64,000 nucleotides of DNA. Source: an uncultured Rubripirellula sp. GTDB taxonomy: Bacteria; Planctomycetota; Planctomycetia; Pirellulales; Pirellulaceae. The position numbers were made by a program, and so were the translations under genes. A model generated the notes under the pieces. That model saw nothing but the letters and a program-made list of their open reading frames with translations, made no database searches and had not been told where the DNA came from. The DNA lies in the NCBI GenBank assembly GCA_938075415.1, contig CALJHC010000023.1, positions 1-64,000 of the forward strand. Reading direction: 5' to 3'. Shown piece by piece: positions 9,464 to 18,182 of this stretch. How positions within the stretch are numbered: position 1 is the first letter of the stretch; every line of letters begins with the position of its first letter.

Positions 9464-10303
9464 ATGTCGGATCGAAACCTTCAGTCCGCAATCCAAAAGA
9501 TTCAGCAAGCGACTCAAATGATTCCCAAAGCAGGAATCATTTTGGGAAGCGGACTTGGCGGTCTTTCTCGGCAGATCCAATCAGTGGCTGAATTTCCGTT
9601 TGAAAAAATACCAGGGCTAAAAACATCCCATGCCTCGGGACACGAAGGACGCCTGATCCTAGGTTACCTTCAGCAACAACCGGTGATCGCCATGGCTGGC
9701 CGACTACATCGCTACGAAGGTTACAGCAGCGATGAAGTGACGTATCCGATTCGGCTGATACGAAGCTTAGGGGCGGGTGTGTTGTTAGCAAGTAATGCGG
9801 CCGGTGGGCTTAATCCGAAATATTGTGTGGGTGACCCGATTATCCTGGGTGACCACATCAACTGGCTGGGACAGGCATCGACTGAGGCAAGTCCGCCGAA
9901 TGTTCGCGACCAATCGACTGGGTTTCTTCAATCCGGAAGCAATTTCTATTGCAGCCAACTAACCAGCTTGGCAATTTCGGTAGCAAAAAAAAATGACTTC
10001 TCGGCATACGTTGGCACCTACCTGGGAACCCTGGGACCAACCTATGAGACTCGAAGCGAATATCGCATGATGCGGCGAATCGGAGCAGATGTTGTTGGGA
10101 TGAGCACGCTTCCTGAAGTTCTGTTGGCAAGAAGACTTGGCATGAAAACGCTCGCGGTCTCGATCGTCAGTAATGTCGCCAATCCTGATTCTCCAAGCAC
10201 AGCGAATCACGATGAGGTGATACGAGCGGGTCAACAGGCAGGATCAAAACTGGAAAAAATTATCCGCGCGGTCCTGGACAACTTGGATAACCAAGTCGCT
10301 TAG
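9464..10303 (+). CDS. Purine nucleoside phosphorylase, 6-oxopurine-type paralogue
   Basis: 279 residues, same class I PNP fold and nearly the same length as the gene upstream. Motifs: ILGSGLGGL phosphate loop, GRLHRYEGY, SNAAGGLNP, DHINWLG, the Glu of LGPTYETRSEYR and GMSTLPE. Here the base-contacting residue is Asn 237 (IVSNVA) and the ribose-contacting residue is His 249 (ANHDEV), as in enzymes that prefer inosine and guanosine. The central segment (about residues 130-160) lacks the DDRLGPRFP motif kept in the neighbour, so the two copies are old and diverged rather than a recent duplication. The spacing suggests co-transcription, or a separate promoter in the 231-nt gap. Confidence 0.9.
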   Translation: MSDRNLQSAIQKIQQATQMIPKAGIILGSGLGGLSRQIQSVAEFPFEKIPGLKTSHASGHEGRLILGYLQQQPVIAMAGRLHRYEGYSSDEVTYPIRLIRSLGAGVLLASNAAGGLNPKYCVGDPIILGDHINWLGQASTEASPPNVRDQSTGFLQSGSNFYCSQLTSLAISVAKKNDFSAYVGTYLGTLGPTYETRSEYRMMRRIGADVVGMSTLPEVLLARRLGMKTLAVSIVSNVANPDSPSTANHDEVIRAGQQAGSKLEKIIRAVLDNLDNQVA

Positions 10304-10664
10304 AAAACCACCCTTCCCAACCCTTTTTTTTAAGTTTTGCTGCATCCCGCCCCAAATACAACGCGTTGATCGGCCCGCGAACGAATTCAGGACTCGATCA
10401 GCAGCCACCATCATTTTGAAGCCTTTGCGCCTCAGGTCAGGGCCTCTCCGAACGATGCGAGATTCCAACCTTTCACATCGCCATGACGGGATTTCGAGTT
10501 TTTGACAGATGGATCCAATTGAATAGCTGTTTCCCTTTAGATCCAGTGAGTGATACGATGAAATGGGCTCGCTGATTCGAACCGAGCACCTCGTGCCCGA
10601 GTGACCAAGAAGTCCATCGGTGTTTTAACTCATCAGAAGATTCCGCCATTCAGCGTCTGTCTCC
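10304..10664. other. Intergenic region, nothing recognised
   Basis: 360 nt between the second PNP gene and the GXGXG gene. A run of eight T's follows the PNP stop at about 10323 but no hairpin precedes it, so no intrinsic terminator is called. Confidence 0.5.
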
Positions 10665-11423
10665 ATGAAGGATACCCCCAAACCCCTAAACGGCGACAAC
10701 GCTCGACCGTCTGAGAGATCGATTCAGTTTTCACTGGATGAACTTTCAATGGATGAGGTCACCAAATCAATTCGGCAAATTCCCGCAGGTGATCCCGAAG
10801 GAACGCTGCCGGAGGTCGAGATCAGCGGGGTCCGAGGCCAACACCACGCCTTCATGCATTTAAATCATGCTGTTCACGTTAGCCTAGAGGGTTCGTTGGG
10901 TGATTACGCCTTCGCCTTCAATGAAGAATCCAATATTAGTATGACAGGAAATGTTGGACATGGTGTTGGTGAAGGAATGCTGAGCGGATCGGTCAAGGTA
11001 CGCGGTAATGCCGGGGTTGGCGTCGGATGCTCAATGATGGGTGGCACCCTGGCAATCTATGGGTCCGCAGGCGATCGATGTGGCGCAGCGTTAAGGGGGG
11101 GTGGAATCTTTGTTCGTGGTGACGTGGGAACTGAAACAGGAATCGGCGCATTGGGTGGAACGATTGTGATTGGTGGCAATGCGGGTGCCAATTTAGGTGA
11201 CGCAGCGAGCAACGTCATCATTTTCATTCGAGGTGAAGCTGAGAGCCTGGCGGATGGCGTGACTGAAGCACCGCTTCGGCAACGCGAACAATTGAGACTT
11301 GGACTTCTTCTAATCAATGCATCCATTCGTGGCGATGCGAAAGATTTTCGCCGAGTTGTCCCAAAGGCGATGCTCGATTTTGAGAATTCGAAACAAGGTG
11401 AACTATCACCCAACTGGCGATAA
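10665..11423 (+). CDS. Stand-alone GXGXG (glutamate synthase alpha C-terminal) domain protein
   Basis: 252 residues. From about 55 to 190 the chain is a right-handed parallel beta-helix of GXGXG repeats (GNVGHGVGEGML, GNAGVGVGCSMMGG, GSAGDRCGAAL, GDVGTETGIGALGG), the structural domain at the C-terminus of GltB. It also occurs as a separate subunit in GlxC/MgsB-type N-methylglutamate synthases and FwdC/FmdC. The helix has no catalytic residues of its own and bridges other subunits. The next gene, 24-81 nt downstream depending on its start, encodes a degenerate GltB-type FMN barrel, so the two probably form one complex. No glutaminase, Fe-S small subunit or methylamine genes are near. Confidence 0.82.
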   Translation: MKDTPKPLNGDNARPSERSIQFSLDELSMDEVTKSIRQIPAGDPEGTLPEVEISGVRGQHHAFMHLNHAVHVSLEGSLGDYAFAFNEESNISMTGNVGHGVGEGMLSGSVKVRGNAGVGVGCSMMGGTLAIYGSAGDRCGAALRGGGIFVRGDVGTETGIGALGGTIVIGGNAGANLGDAASNVIIFIRGEAESLADGVTEAPLRQREQLRLGLLLINASIRGDAKDFRRVVPKAMLDFENSKQGELSPNWR

Positions 11424-11504
11424 GGGTATCCGCCCCTAGCCTTAGCGGTGAACCAAAGTCCCATTCCCTGCCATTCCAACCTCTGCCACCAACGACGATT
11501 ACTT

Positions 11505-12629
11505 ATGCAGGAACGTTTACAAAAAATCCGATTCACGACACCACCAACGCAAAATTTTTCGACTGGACTTCCAGCTCGATCGGCGCGTCGGACCGCCTCA
11601 ACTGACAACAAGGCTGACTCAAATAGAATCATCGCCCCCCTCTTTGTGCACTCTCTTCCCTGGCATCGAATTGAAAGGGAACAAGCGAACCATATCGCCG
11701 TAGCATTGGGAGAAATTGGGGTCCTGGTCTCGGCGCTACGAAGTGAGATTGCGAACTCGGATGGCTACTCAGCATTTCATGATGCGCAATCCGAACCAGT
11801 GAACCAACCGGCTACTGAGACGAACCAAGACGTCTCCTCCTTGCCTCCACTGCCACTGATCGTTCCATACCGGCCGGAACGTTATGGTCTAAGTATTAAA
11901 GATTTTGCCTCCGCATCGGTTATTGATGTTCGTTTGACAATGCACCGAGATGAAACTGGTCGATTTGCCTATTCTGCCGAACAACTGGCAAGATGGGATT
12001 TATCCGATAGTGGTCATCTAATTTCCGGTGGTAGTTGGGTTCCCTCGTCAATATTTCCGCCAGATGTCCAAGGCTCAGGAGAATTGAAAAGTAAATTTTC
12101 ACAGCTTCGAGCACTCGCGCCCAAAGCATCGATTTTTGTGACTCTGGATCCTTTTCACCTTCGCGATGACCTTCCTGGTGTTCTAGCCAACAAACCAGAT
12201 GGATTGATCATTCGCCTGGATACAATTACTTCGGAAGGAATTGAATTAGCGACCTTCGTTCAAAAAACCCGCCAAATGCTGGACAAATACCACGGCGAAG
12301 AAATATCTTTGTGGATCAAGCCTGGCGATATTTCCCCGGACGATGCGGCAAAATTAATTGCCTTGGGTGCTTCCGGAATCGCCATTGATTCTTGGTTGAA
12401 TCAAGCGTGGGAGACGATCGCAACTGCGTCAATGAAATCCGGCAGCTTTTCATCACGTGCAACCTATGCAAACAACGCTGGGATGTTGGCCGATGCTATG
12501 CAAGACTCGATCGATCGGGTGTTTGGATTGCTGGACTCTCTGGAGAAACTACCTGAAGATCGACGCCTTACGAGCCTTGATGAAAAGTGGTGCGACGAAC
12601 TGGGGCTAACATCGCCATCGCTACCTTGA
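11505..12629 (+). CDS. Degenerate glutamate-synthase FMN-barrel-like protein
   Basis: 374 residues from the ATG at 11505; an upstream GTG at 11448 would add 19 residues of low-quality sequence. The order of segments follows the glutamate synthase FMN/TIM barrel: IAPLFVHSLPWHRIEREQA where GltB has its MSFGALS segment, YGLSIKDFASASVIDVR, an ELKSKFSQLRALAP helix, IKPGDISPDDAAKLIALGASGIAID at the FMN phosphate-binding end, then an Asp/Glu-rich tail. However, the cysteines of the 3Fe-4S cluster and the DGGxGGTGA FMN motif are not visible. I infer a non-canonical, perhaps non-catalytic relative working with the GXGXG protein upstream. Assignment to the superfamily is moderate, function unknown. Confidence 0.6.
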   Translation: MQERLQKIRFTTPPTQNFSTGLPARSARRTASTDNKADSNRIIAPLFVHSLPWHRIEREQANHIAVALGEIGVLVSALRSEIANSDGYSAFHDAQSEPVNQPATETNQDVSSLPPLPLIVPYRPERYGLSIKDFASASVIDVRLTMHRDETGRFAYSAEQLARWDLSDSGHLISGGSWVPSSIFPPDVQGSGELKSKFSQLRALAPKASIFVTLDPFHLRDDLPGVLANKPDGLIIRLDTITSEGIELATFVQKTRQMLDKYHGEEISLWIKPGDISPDDAAKLIALGASGIAIDSWLNQAWETIATASMKSGSFSSRATYANNAGMLADAMQDSIDRVFGLLDSLEKLPEDRRLTSLDEKWCDELGLTSPSLP

Positions 12630-12710
12630 TGTCACATGAATCCTGTCTGCCCAGATCTCTCAACGACAGAAGGAGTCATAATCCTCGCGGCCCTACCGCA
12701 CAAGTCTTGT

Positions 12711-13952
12711 CTAGTCGGCTGCGCAGATTGCTTCAGCAGCTAGTCGGCCAGACTCCATGGCGCCATTGATCGAACCATTGGTCCGGTAATCACCGCACAC
12801 GTAGAGATTATCACGAAGATGGGGAGGGTGCCGTGGTGGATTGAAGGCCGGAAACGATTGATTGGGAAGAGCCCGGGTGATGTGGTCAGTACGCAAATGT
12901 CGCCAGCCCTTCACTTGCTTACCAAACCATTCCTCAGCTTCACATTGAACCCGTTGATAAAGCGCAGGATCCTCTCCACCTGCCTTTAAAACAGTGACAG
13001 AGATCAACGACTGCTCGGGTGGTGCGTAACTCTTCGCCACATCACTGGGCACACAGACGTGATTGATCAAACCTCGCCCCAGTCCATTGAGCGTTAACAT
13101 TTTCTCTTTGCTGGGTGTTTGCTCCGCTGCAAAGTAGAGCGTGTGAACCGACCGCGGCTTTCGTTGAGTTCCTAATTCAGGAAGGAATCGAGACGCGGTT
13201 ACTTCATCCAACGCGAGAACAACGTGCGAGTAGGGGACCACTTTGCCCGACTGAAGTCGCACAGCATGATGCTCCAACTGTTCAAGGCCATCGCCCAATC
13301 GAATCGAATCCTCAGGAAGTGATGCAGCTAGTTGCTTACCAATCTCTCCCATCCCCAACTCGGGTAATGTTGCATTACCGTTGCTGAACATTCGAAAGAC
13401 GAAATAAAGCATGCGACAGGATGTTTGGAGATCCATGTCGAGGAAAACACCACCAAAAAATGGACGCAGGAACTGCTCCATCATTGAATCGGAAAATCCC
13501 ATCTTTCGCAGAGCCGATTCGGAAGTCTCGTCATGACTCTCAAAGAGCAGGCTTGGTGTCCCCTGACCAACCTTCCCGCGGAGGGCGGCAATTCGCAATT
13601 TATCGGCAAAACTCCCAACTCCTTGAAACACCGACCGAATCCCTCCCAGAGGACGTCGCCACGGATCGACGAGGCGTCTGACCCCCGCGTTGGTCACAAT
13701 CAAAGAACCAGGTTCAAACCTGCGAAGTCGCAGCGAATCGTAGTCCAGCATTTGCTGCGCTTCGGGATACGAATCAAGGAACACCTGAAAACCTCGGTCA
13801 AGCCTGAATCCATCCACCAAATCGGTTCTCACGCGACCTCCGACATCGTCTGCGGATTCAAACAGGCAGACTTCAATACCCCTTTCATGCAGAACTCTCG
13901 CCGCCGTCAGACCAGATAAACCGGCACCAACGATCACTACAGGGTCACTCAT
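12711..13952 (-). CDS. FAD-dependent oxidoreductase (flavin amine oxidase/phytoene desaturase-like)
   Basis: 413 residues. The N-terminal dinucleotide fold VVIVGAGLSGLTAARVL ends in an acidic strand (CLFESADDVGGRVRTD) with the GGR motif of the amine-oxidase/protoporphyrinogen oxidase/desaturase superfamily. The C-terminus has the second FAD segment NLYVCGDYRTNGSINGAMESG, where the GD motif contacts the flavin. The middle (FFGGVFLDMDL, LPELGMGEIGKQLA) matches a planctomycete and cyanobacterial group with no assigned substrate. It could be a carotenoid or polyprenoid oxidase; nothing in the neighbourhood proves it. Convergent with the FMN-barrel gene; ATG start at 13952. Confidence 0.82.
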   Translation of the reverse strand: MSDPVVIVGAGLSGLTAARVLHERGIEVCLFESADDVGGRVRTDLVDGFRLDRGFQVFLDSYPEAQQMLDYDSLRLRRFEPGSLIVTNAGVRRLVDPWRRPLGGIRSVFQGVGSFADKLRIAALRGKVGQGTPSLLFESHDETSESALRKMGFSDSMMEQFLRPFFGGVFLDMDLQTSCRMLYFVFRMFSNGNATLPELGMGEIGKQLAASLPEDSIRLGDGLEQLEHHAVRLQSGKVVPYSHVVLALDEVTASRFLPELGTQRKPRSVHTLYFAAEQTPSKEKMLTLNGLGRGLINHVCVPSDVAKSYAPPEQSLISVTVLKAGGEDPALYQRVQCEAEEWFGKQVKGWRHLRTDHITRALPNQSFPAFNPPRHPPHLRDNLYVCGDYRTNGSINGAMESGRLAAEAICAAD

Positions 13953-14435
13953 TCAATTCAGCCTGCTTCTCTGATCAAGCGATTGGGGTCAATCTGATGC
14001 TTGAAATGGAAATTTAAAATAGTTCGCAACTTGACCCAAAAGCCAGAAAATCTTGGACCAAAGTGCCTCAGCGGCACTCTAGCAACGTGTCGATCACCTA
14101 TCGACCAGACGTATAATCCAATGGACTCGGTGAACACCAAACACTCCAGTCATCTTTCAACCAATGGACCGTCAAGGAGATAGAACGTTGACCGCAGCTG
14201 CAAATTTAAAACTGCCGGAAAAGGCAGAAATTCATTGGACCGTTAGCAGATGAGAATCTGAAGCGATGGGTGGCTGCCATCAAGTCGTTGCTGCAGAACC
14301 AAGCGAAGTACAAAGCTGACCTAGCTGCCAACGCTGCCTGCACGGAGCAGATGAAAAATCGCCCAGGATTAGGCACGCGAGAAGCTGCAAGCATCCCGAG
14401 AGCCACGCCCACCGCGCAAACCCAATCCCTTCAAG
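13953..14435. other. Intergenic region, no confident gene
   Basis: About 480 nt upstream of the FAD oxidoreductase. Short overlapping frames on both strands read partly protein-like (for example ENLKRWVAAIKSLLQN near 14250) but are broken and unrecognised. Confidence 0.45.
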
Positions 14436-14798
14436 ATGGACGAGGCCGGTCTTCGCCACCGCATGATGAATGAAGTAATTCAGGACGTCGTCGCCAACCG
14501 AAAGAACAACCATCCCGAGTACGATGCTGAGGCGGGCGACGGGCAATTCAACAACGCCGATCACACGGTGGACGCCCTGATTCTGCCAATTTTTTGTGCA
14601 GAGCTGAGCCAGGGGAAACCCCTGACCAAGAGCGATAAAGAACTGATAATCCGTGGCACTCGAGAACCCCACTCGAGAACTCCACCCAATGATTTGGTTA
14701 AACCAGTGAGGATCTGCATCCCATTTTTGGCTGCAATTGGCGTCAAATTAACTCGCGAGCAATTTTTCGTGGTTCCAACGCCTCGATCACATCGATAA
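14436..14798 (+). CDS. Possible small hypothetical protein
   Basis: A 120-residue frame ending 25 nt before the tRNA at 14824. The protein has plausible composition, a moderately G/C-rich third position and segments that look folded (HTVDALILPIFCAELSQGKP, VKPVRICIPFLAAIG), but no family was recognised, there is no clear ribosome site, and a hydrophobic frame is open on the opposite strand. It could be the tail of a frameshifted gene together with the broken frame just upstream. Treat as tentative. Confidence 0.3.
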   Translation: MDEAGLRHRMMNEVIQDVVANRKNNHPEYDAEAGDGQFNNADHTVDALILPIFCAELSQGKPLTKSDKELIIRGTREPHSRTPPNDLVKPVRICIPFLAAIGVKLTREQFFVVPTPRSHR

Positions 14799-14823
14799 AA
14801 GACCGTAAAGTACCCCTAGAAAC

Positions 14824-14897
14824 GGGGCTGTAGCTCAGTTGGTTAGAGCTGGGGACTCATAATCCCTAGGTCGCGGGTTCAAGTCCTGCCAGCCCTA
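14824..14897 (+). tRNA. tRNA with CAT anticodon (likely Ile2 or elongator Met)
   Basis: A 74-nt cloverleaf: acceptor GGGGCTG/CAGCCCT (G-T at 1:72), D-arm GCTC/GAGC with AGTTGGTTA loop, anticodon stem GGGGA/TCCCT, loop CTCATAA with CAT at 14858-14860, T-arm with TTCAAGT, discriminator A at 14897, no encoded CCA. The variable/T-arm stretch GGTCGCGGGTTCAAGTCC resembles known tRNA-Ile2 more than tRNA-Met, but the call is not firm. It is the second CAT tRNA in the window, so one may be Met and the other Ile2. Confidence 0.93.
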
Positions 14898-15389
14898 CTT
14901 TTTTCCTTATCGGCAGAATCGTTTCAAATTTATCCTCGTTCGCCCCCTTGGTCCTTGGGAAATGACGAAACCTCGTTGGATAGGTTGCGTTAAACCGATA
15001 GGTTGCGGATTATCCCTCCGTCATCAAGTGATCAACATGCTGACGAAGCCGTCAAACCGTACGGCATGGCTTCATTGATTGCATCCCCTCTCACTGGGGT
15101 CTTAATGATCCAGGAGACGGAGCCACTGGGATTTGGTGGCAGAGCGACTGGGGTTTGGTGGCAGAGCCACTAGGATTTGGTGGCAGAGCCACGGGGGATA
15201 GCAAAGAGAAATCTTGGATCAAAGCTGTGGCCGATTAAACTCTCTAATTGCGGGCGCGACGTCATTGACGACATCGCAAAGAAACAAGTGCATCTATTTT
15301 TCAATAATGCAAACGTGAATGGAAGCCGAACCATTTAGCAATCTGGTCGCAAAGACCAAGTTGAGTCGCAGTGATTTTATTTGTCCCCA
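14898..15389. other. Intergenic region with tandem repeat
   Basis: About 490 nt between the tRNA and the peptidase gene. It holds the 22-bp tandem array at 15120-15192; otherwise nothing is recognised. A short T-run follows the tRNA at 14899-14904 without a separate hairpin. Confidence 0.5.
15120..15192. repeat. 3.3 x 22-bp tandem repeat
   Basis: Units at 15120-15141, 15142-15163 and 15164-15185 plus a 7-nt partial copy. Each unit is GAGC(C/G)ACT followed by (G/A)GG(A/G)TTTGGTGGCA. It lies about 200 bp upstream of the caspase-like gene. Confidence 0.9.
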
Positions 15390-16898
15390 ATGCGGACCTT
15401 TCCTATGAAGACCGGACACTACCTCACGAGAACGCTGTCGGTTGCTGTTCTTGCACTTATCTTAGTACCCGCCATCACAACGTCTTCGCTGCGTGCAGAC
15501 GATCACTTTCTCACGATTGGTGGTGGCTACTTACCTTCGGGCAATCAAGCATCACTCGAGCGAAACGTTCTCTACTTTCAGCGCATCCTGGAAGATCGAT
15601 ATGAGGAAGAAATCCCTCACACTATCTTCTTCGCTGATGGGAACCAACCGGGTAAAGATCTTCAGGTGATGGACCGTGACAGTGTTCCGGAACCAAATCG
15701 CCTAATGGCGGAGTTCTTTGGTAGTCGGCAAAATCTGGGAGTCAGCTATCGTGATCACCAAGTGCCAGGTGTGAAAGAATCGACACGTCCAGAAAAGCTA
15801 AAGGAATGGTTTAAAGAGAACGGGAAAAAGCTTCAATCTGGTGATCGCTTATTCATCTACGTCACCTCACATGGAAACGGAAGCTCGGATCGTGAAAAAC
15901 CACACAACACCACAATCGCTACTTGGGGCCGATCCTCACTTTCAGTGAAGGAAATGTGCGAATCCTTGGATAAGATCAACAAGGATGTTGAAGTCGTCGT
16001 TGTCATGGTGCAGTGCCATGCGGGAGGCTTTGCACATCTGATATTCAACAACGGTAATCCAGAGGATGGACTTTCACCGCAGCGTCGCATCGGTTTCTTT
16101 GCAACCGTTCACGACCGCGCCGCGGCGGGATGCACGCCCGACATCCACGAAGAAAACTATGCCGAGTACAGCAGCTATTTCCTTGCTGCACTCTCGGGAA
16201 CCGATCGACTTGGACAATCCGTTGAATCAGCTGATTACAACGAAGACGGTCAAGTTTCATTTGATGAGGCCCATGCTTACGTCATGCTAACCGCTGACAC
16301 GATCGACTTCCCGCTCAAGACCTCGGATGCTTACCTGGATCAGTACAGCAAGTTCGGAGAAGGCGAATCCGAATTATTAGCCAACGACATTGCCTTTGAT
16401 GAGGTACTCGCATTGGCAAACGACACCGAACGATGCGTCTTAGAGGGCTTGTCCAAGCAACTGGACCTCGATGGGAATGATCGACTTGTGGATGCCTACG
16501 ATGTCTTGCATCCCAAAAAAGATAAAGACAAAGACAAACGTCGCGGTCGCCAACCTCCTCCCGAGCGTGAGCGGCTTCGCATCAAAATTCGTGAAGACGT
16601 CCGCCGACGTTGGCCCGAACTCGCCAATGTGCTCAACCCTCTGCCCATTGAACTGCTAACCAGCCGCAGTCAGGAGTTCGTCGAAGCGATCACCAAGCAC
16701 AAGGACTATGAACGATATTGCGAACTGAAAGCAGAGGCAGCATCAAGCCTCAATGATGCTGAAAAAAAAGTGAAGTTTGATCGCTTCCTAAGAGTCGCGG
16801 ATCACATCATCTTGCGAGAGAACTTGTTGAGAATGGCAGACATCGAACGAGTCAATGAGCTGAACGCGATCGTTGATGCTGAACAATCTTTTCTCTAA
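15390..16898 (+). CDS. Secreted caspase/legumain-like (clan CD) cysteine peptidase with EF-hand
   Basis: 502 residues from the ATG at 15390 (ATG 15405 also possible; the frame itself opens at a TTG at 15381). A signal peptide is clear: basic start, hydrophobic TLSVAVLALILVPAI, cleavage near SSLRADD. The clan CD catalytic dyad is visible as H161 in a hydrophobic strand ending YVTSHGNG and C209 in VVVMVQCHAGGF, the His-Gly and Gln-Cys strand pattern of caspases and C13 legumains. An EF-hand-like loop (DYNEDGQVSFDEA, about residue 280) suggests calcium binding. A Lys/Arg-rich linker (about residues 372-395) leads to a helical tail. It is probably exported. The natural substrate is unknown. A 19-bp duplication spans its stop codon. 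Confidence 0.78.
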   Translation: MRTFPMKTGHYLTRTLSVAVLALILVPAITTSSLRADDHFLTIGGGYLPSGNQASLERNVLYFQRILEDRYEEEIPHTIFFADGNQPGKDLQVMDRDSVPEPNRLMAEFFGSRQNLGVSYRDHQVPGVKESTRPEKLKEWFKENGKKLQSGDRLFIYVTSHGNGSSDREKPHNTTIATWGRSSLSVKEMCESLDKINKDVEVVVVMVQCHAGGFAHLIFNNGNPEDGLSPQRRIGFFATVHDRAAAGCTPDIHEENYAEYSSYFLAALSGTDRLGQSVESADYNEDGQVSFDEAHAYVMLTADTIDFPLKTSDAYLDQYSKFGEGESELLANDIAFDEVLALANDTERCVLEGLSKQLDLDGNDRLVDAYDVLHPKKDKDKDKRRGRQPPPERERLRIKIREDVRRRWPELANVLNPLPIELLTSRSQEFVEAITKHKDYERYCELKAEAASSLNDAEKKVKFDRFLRVADHIILRENLLRMADIERVNELNAIVDAEQSFL

Positions 16899-16928
16899 AC
16901 CTCGGGTCTTTCTCTAAACCTCGGGGCC
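16890..16928. repeat. 19-bp tandem duplication across a stop codon
   Basis: tttctctaaacctcgggtc at 16890-16908 is followed directly by an imperfect copy at 16909-16928. The first copy contains the TAA stop (16896-16898) of the peptidase gene. Confidence 0.85.
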
Positions 16929-17095
16929 TTCTTTGATTCTTGGGGACGAAAGACAGAGGTCTTAACGGGCGACGATACCACCAGTGAGCAACCCTCCAAC
17001 ATTCCATCCCTGCAAGTTGTTCAATCACGCTTTTTCCAATCTTGCATCGGATTCCAAGTCGGCATCTGCACTTGGTAGAGGAATCCAACAATAGA

Positions 17096-17998
17096 TCACG
17101 CGGCAAGTTTCTTGAATGCCTCGTGATACTTGGCTGCCGTTTGTTCGATGATCTCCTTGGGCAGTCCCGGTGGCGGACTATTCTTATCCCAGCCACATTG
17201 TGATAGCCACTCACGCACGAACTGCTTATCAAACGAGGGCTGTGCTTTGCCAGCGTGATAGGTATCCGCACTCCAGAAGCGTGAACTATCAGGAGTTAAA
17301 ACTTCATCGATCAACACTAACTCATCACCCACCGTACCAAACTCAAACTTGGTGTCAGCAATCAAAATCCCTCGTGAAGCAGCATGTTGGCAAGCATCGT
17401 GATAGATCCTTAGGCTGACATCTCGCAAACGATGCGAAAGTTCCTGCCCCAAGTCCTGAACCATTCGATCGATCGATACATTCTCATCATGCCCCTGCTC
17501 TGCCTTGGTGGCAGGCGTAAAAATGGCCGATGGCAATTGGTCACACTGCACCAGGCCGGCTGGTAATTCGTTCCCGCAAACGGCCCCGGTGGCCTGATAC
17601 TCAAGTAGCCCACTTCCCTCCAAGTATCCACGAACAACGCACTCAAACGGCACCACTTGTGCCTTTTCTGTCAGCATCACTCGACCACGCAACGGAGCAA
17701 TGTCGAACATGGCACCGATCGAGGGCGGAATCTCAGTCGTGATCAAGTGATGACGCACTTCTAGCTGCTGGAACCAAAACTCGCTCATCGAGGTAAGCAG
17801 ACGACCTTTTTCCGGAATACCGGTAGGCAAGATATAGTCAAAGGCACTGATTCGATCAGTGCTGACAATCATCAGAGAATTACCGAGATCGTAAACATCT
17901 CGTACTTTGCCGCTTCTTTGTGGAAACGGTAAATTGGTGCGCAACAACGCACCATTCTCGTCAAATTGAAACAGATCATTCGAAGGGGTGCTGGACAT
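17096..17998 (-). CDS. purC: Phosphoribosylaminoimidazole-succinocarboxamide synthase
   Basis: 300 residues: SAICAR synthetase, which joins CAIR and aspartate using ATP in de novo purine synthesis. Motifs: SGKVRDVYDLG (ATP-binding start), STDRISAFDYILPTGIPEKG, CVVRGYLEGSGLLEY, FTPATKAEQGHDENVS, ADTKFEFG and DEVLTPDSSRFW. It is the longer form (about 300 residues, like yeast Ade1 and many planctomycetes) rather than the roughly 237-residue E. coli form. ATG start at 17998. No other pur genes are adjacent, so it is monocistronic. Confidence 0.97.
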   Translation of the reverse strand: MSSTPSNDLFQFDENGALLRTNLPFPQRSGKVRDVYDLGNSLMIVSTDRISAFDYILPTGIPEKGRLLTSMSEFWFQQLEVRHHLITTEIPPSIGAMFDIAPLRGRVMLTEKAQVVPFECVVRGYLEGSGLLEYQATGAVCGNELPAGLVQCDQLPSAIFTPATKAEQGHDENVSIDRMVQDLGQELSHRLRDVSLRIYHDACQHAASRGILIADTKFEFGTVGDELVLIDEVLTPDSSRFWSADTYHAGKAQPSFDKQFVREWLSQCGWDKNSPPPGLPKEIIEQTAAKYHEAFKKLAA

Positions 17999-18182
17999 CT
18001 CTATTCACTCGGCTATTCCAATTCAATCACTTCAAGCCCCATCCGGTCGCGGGCCACGTGCAGAATGATTAGGATAAGGACCAATGATCAATCTTGGGAG
18101 TGCGGCCCGGTGAGATTCTCAATTCGCACGGACCGCCCCCAAATCTAACCCCGTTACCTCATCGCTTGTTTTGGCCGCCAAA

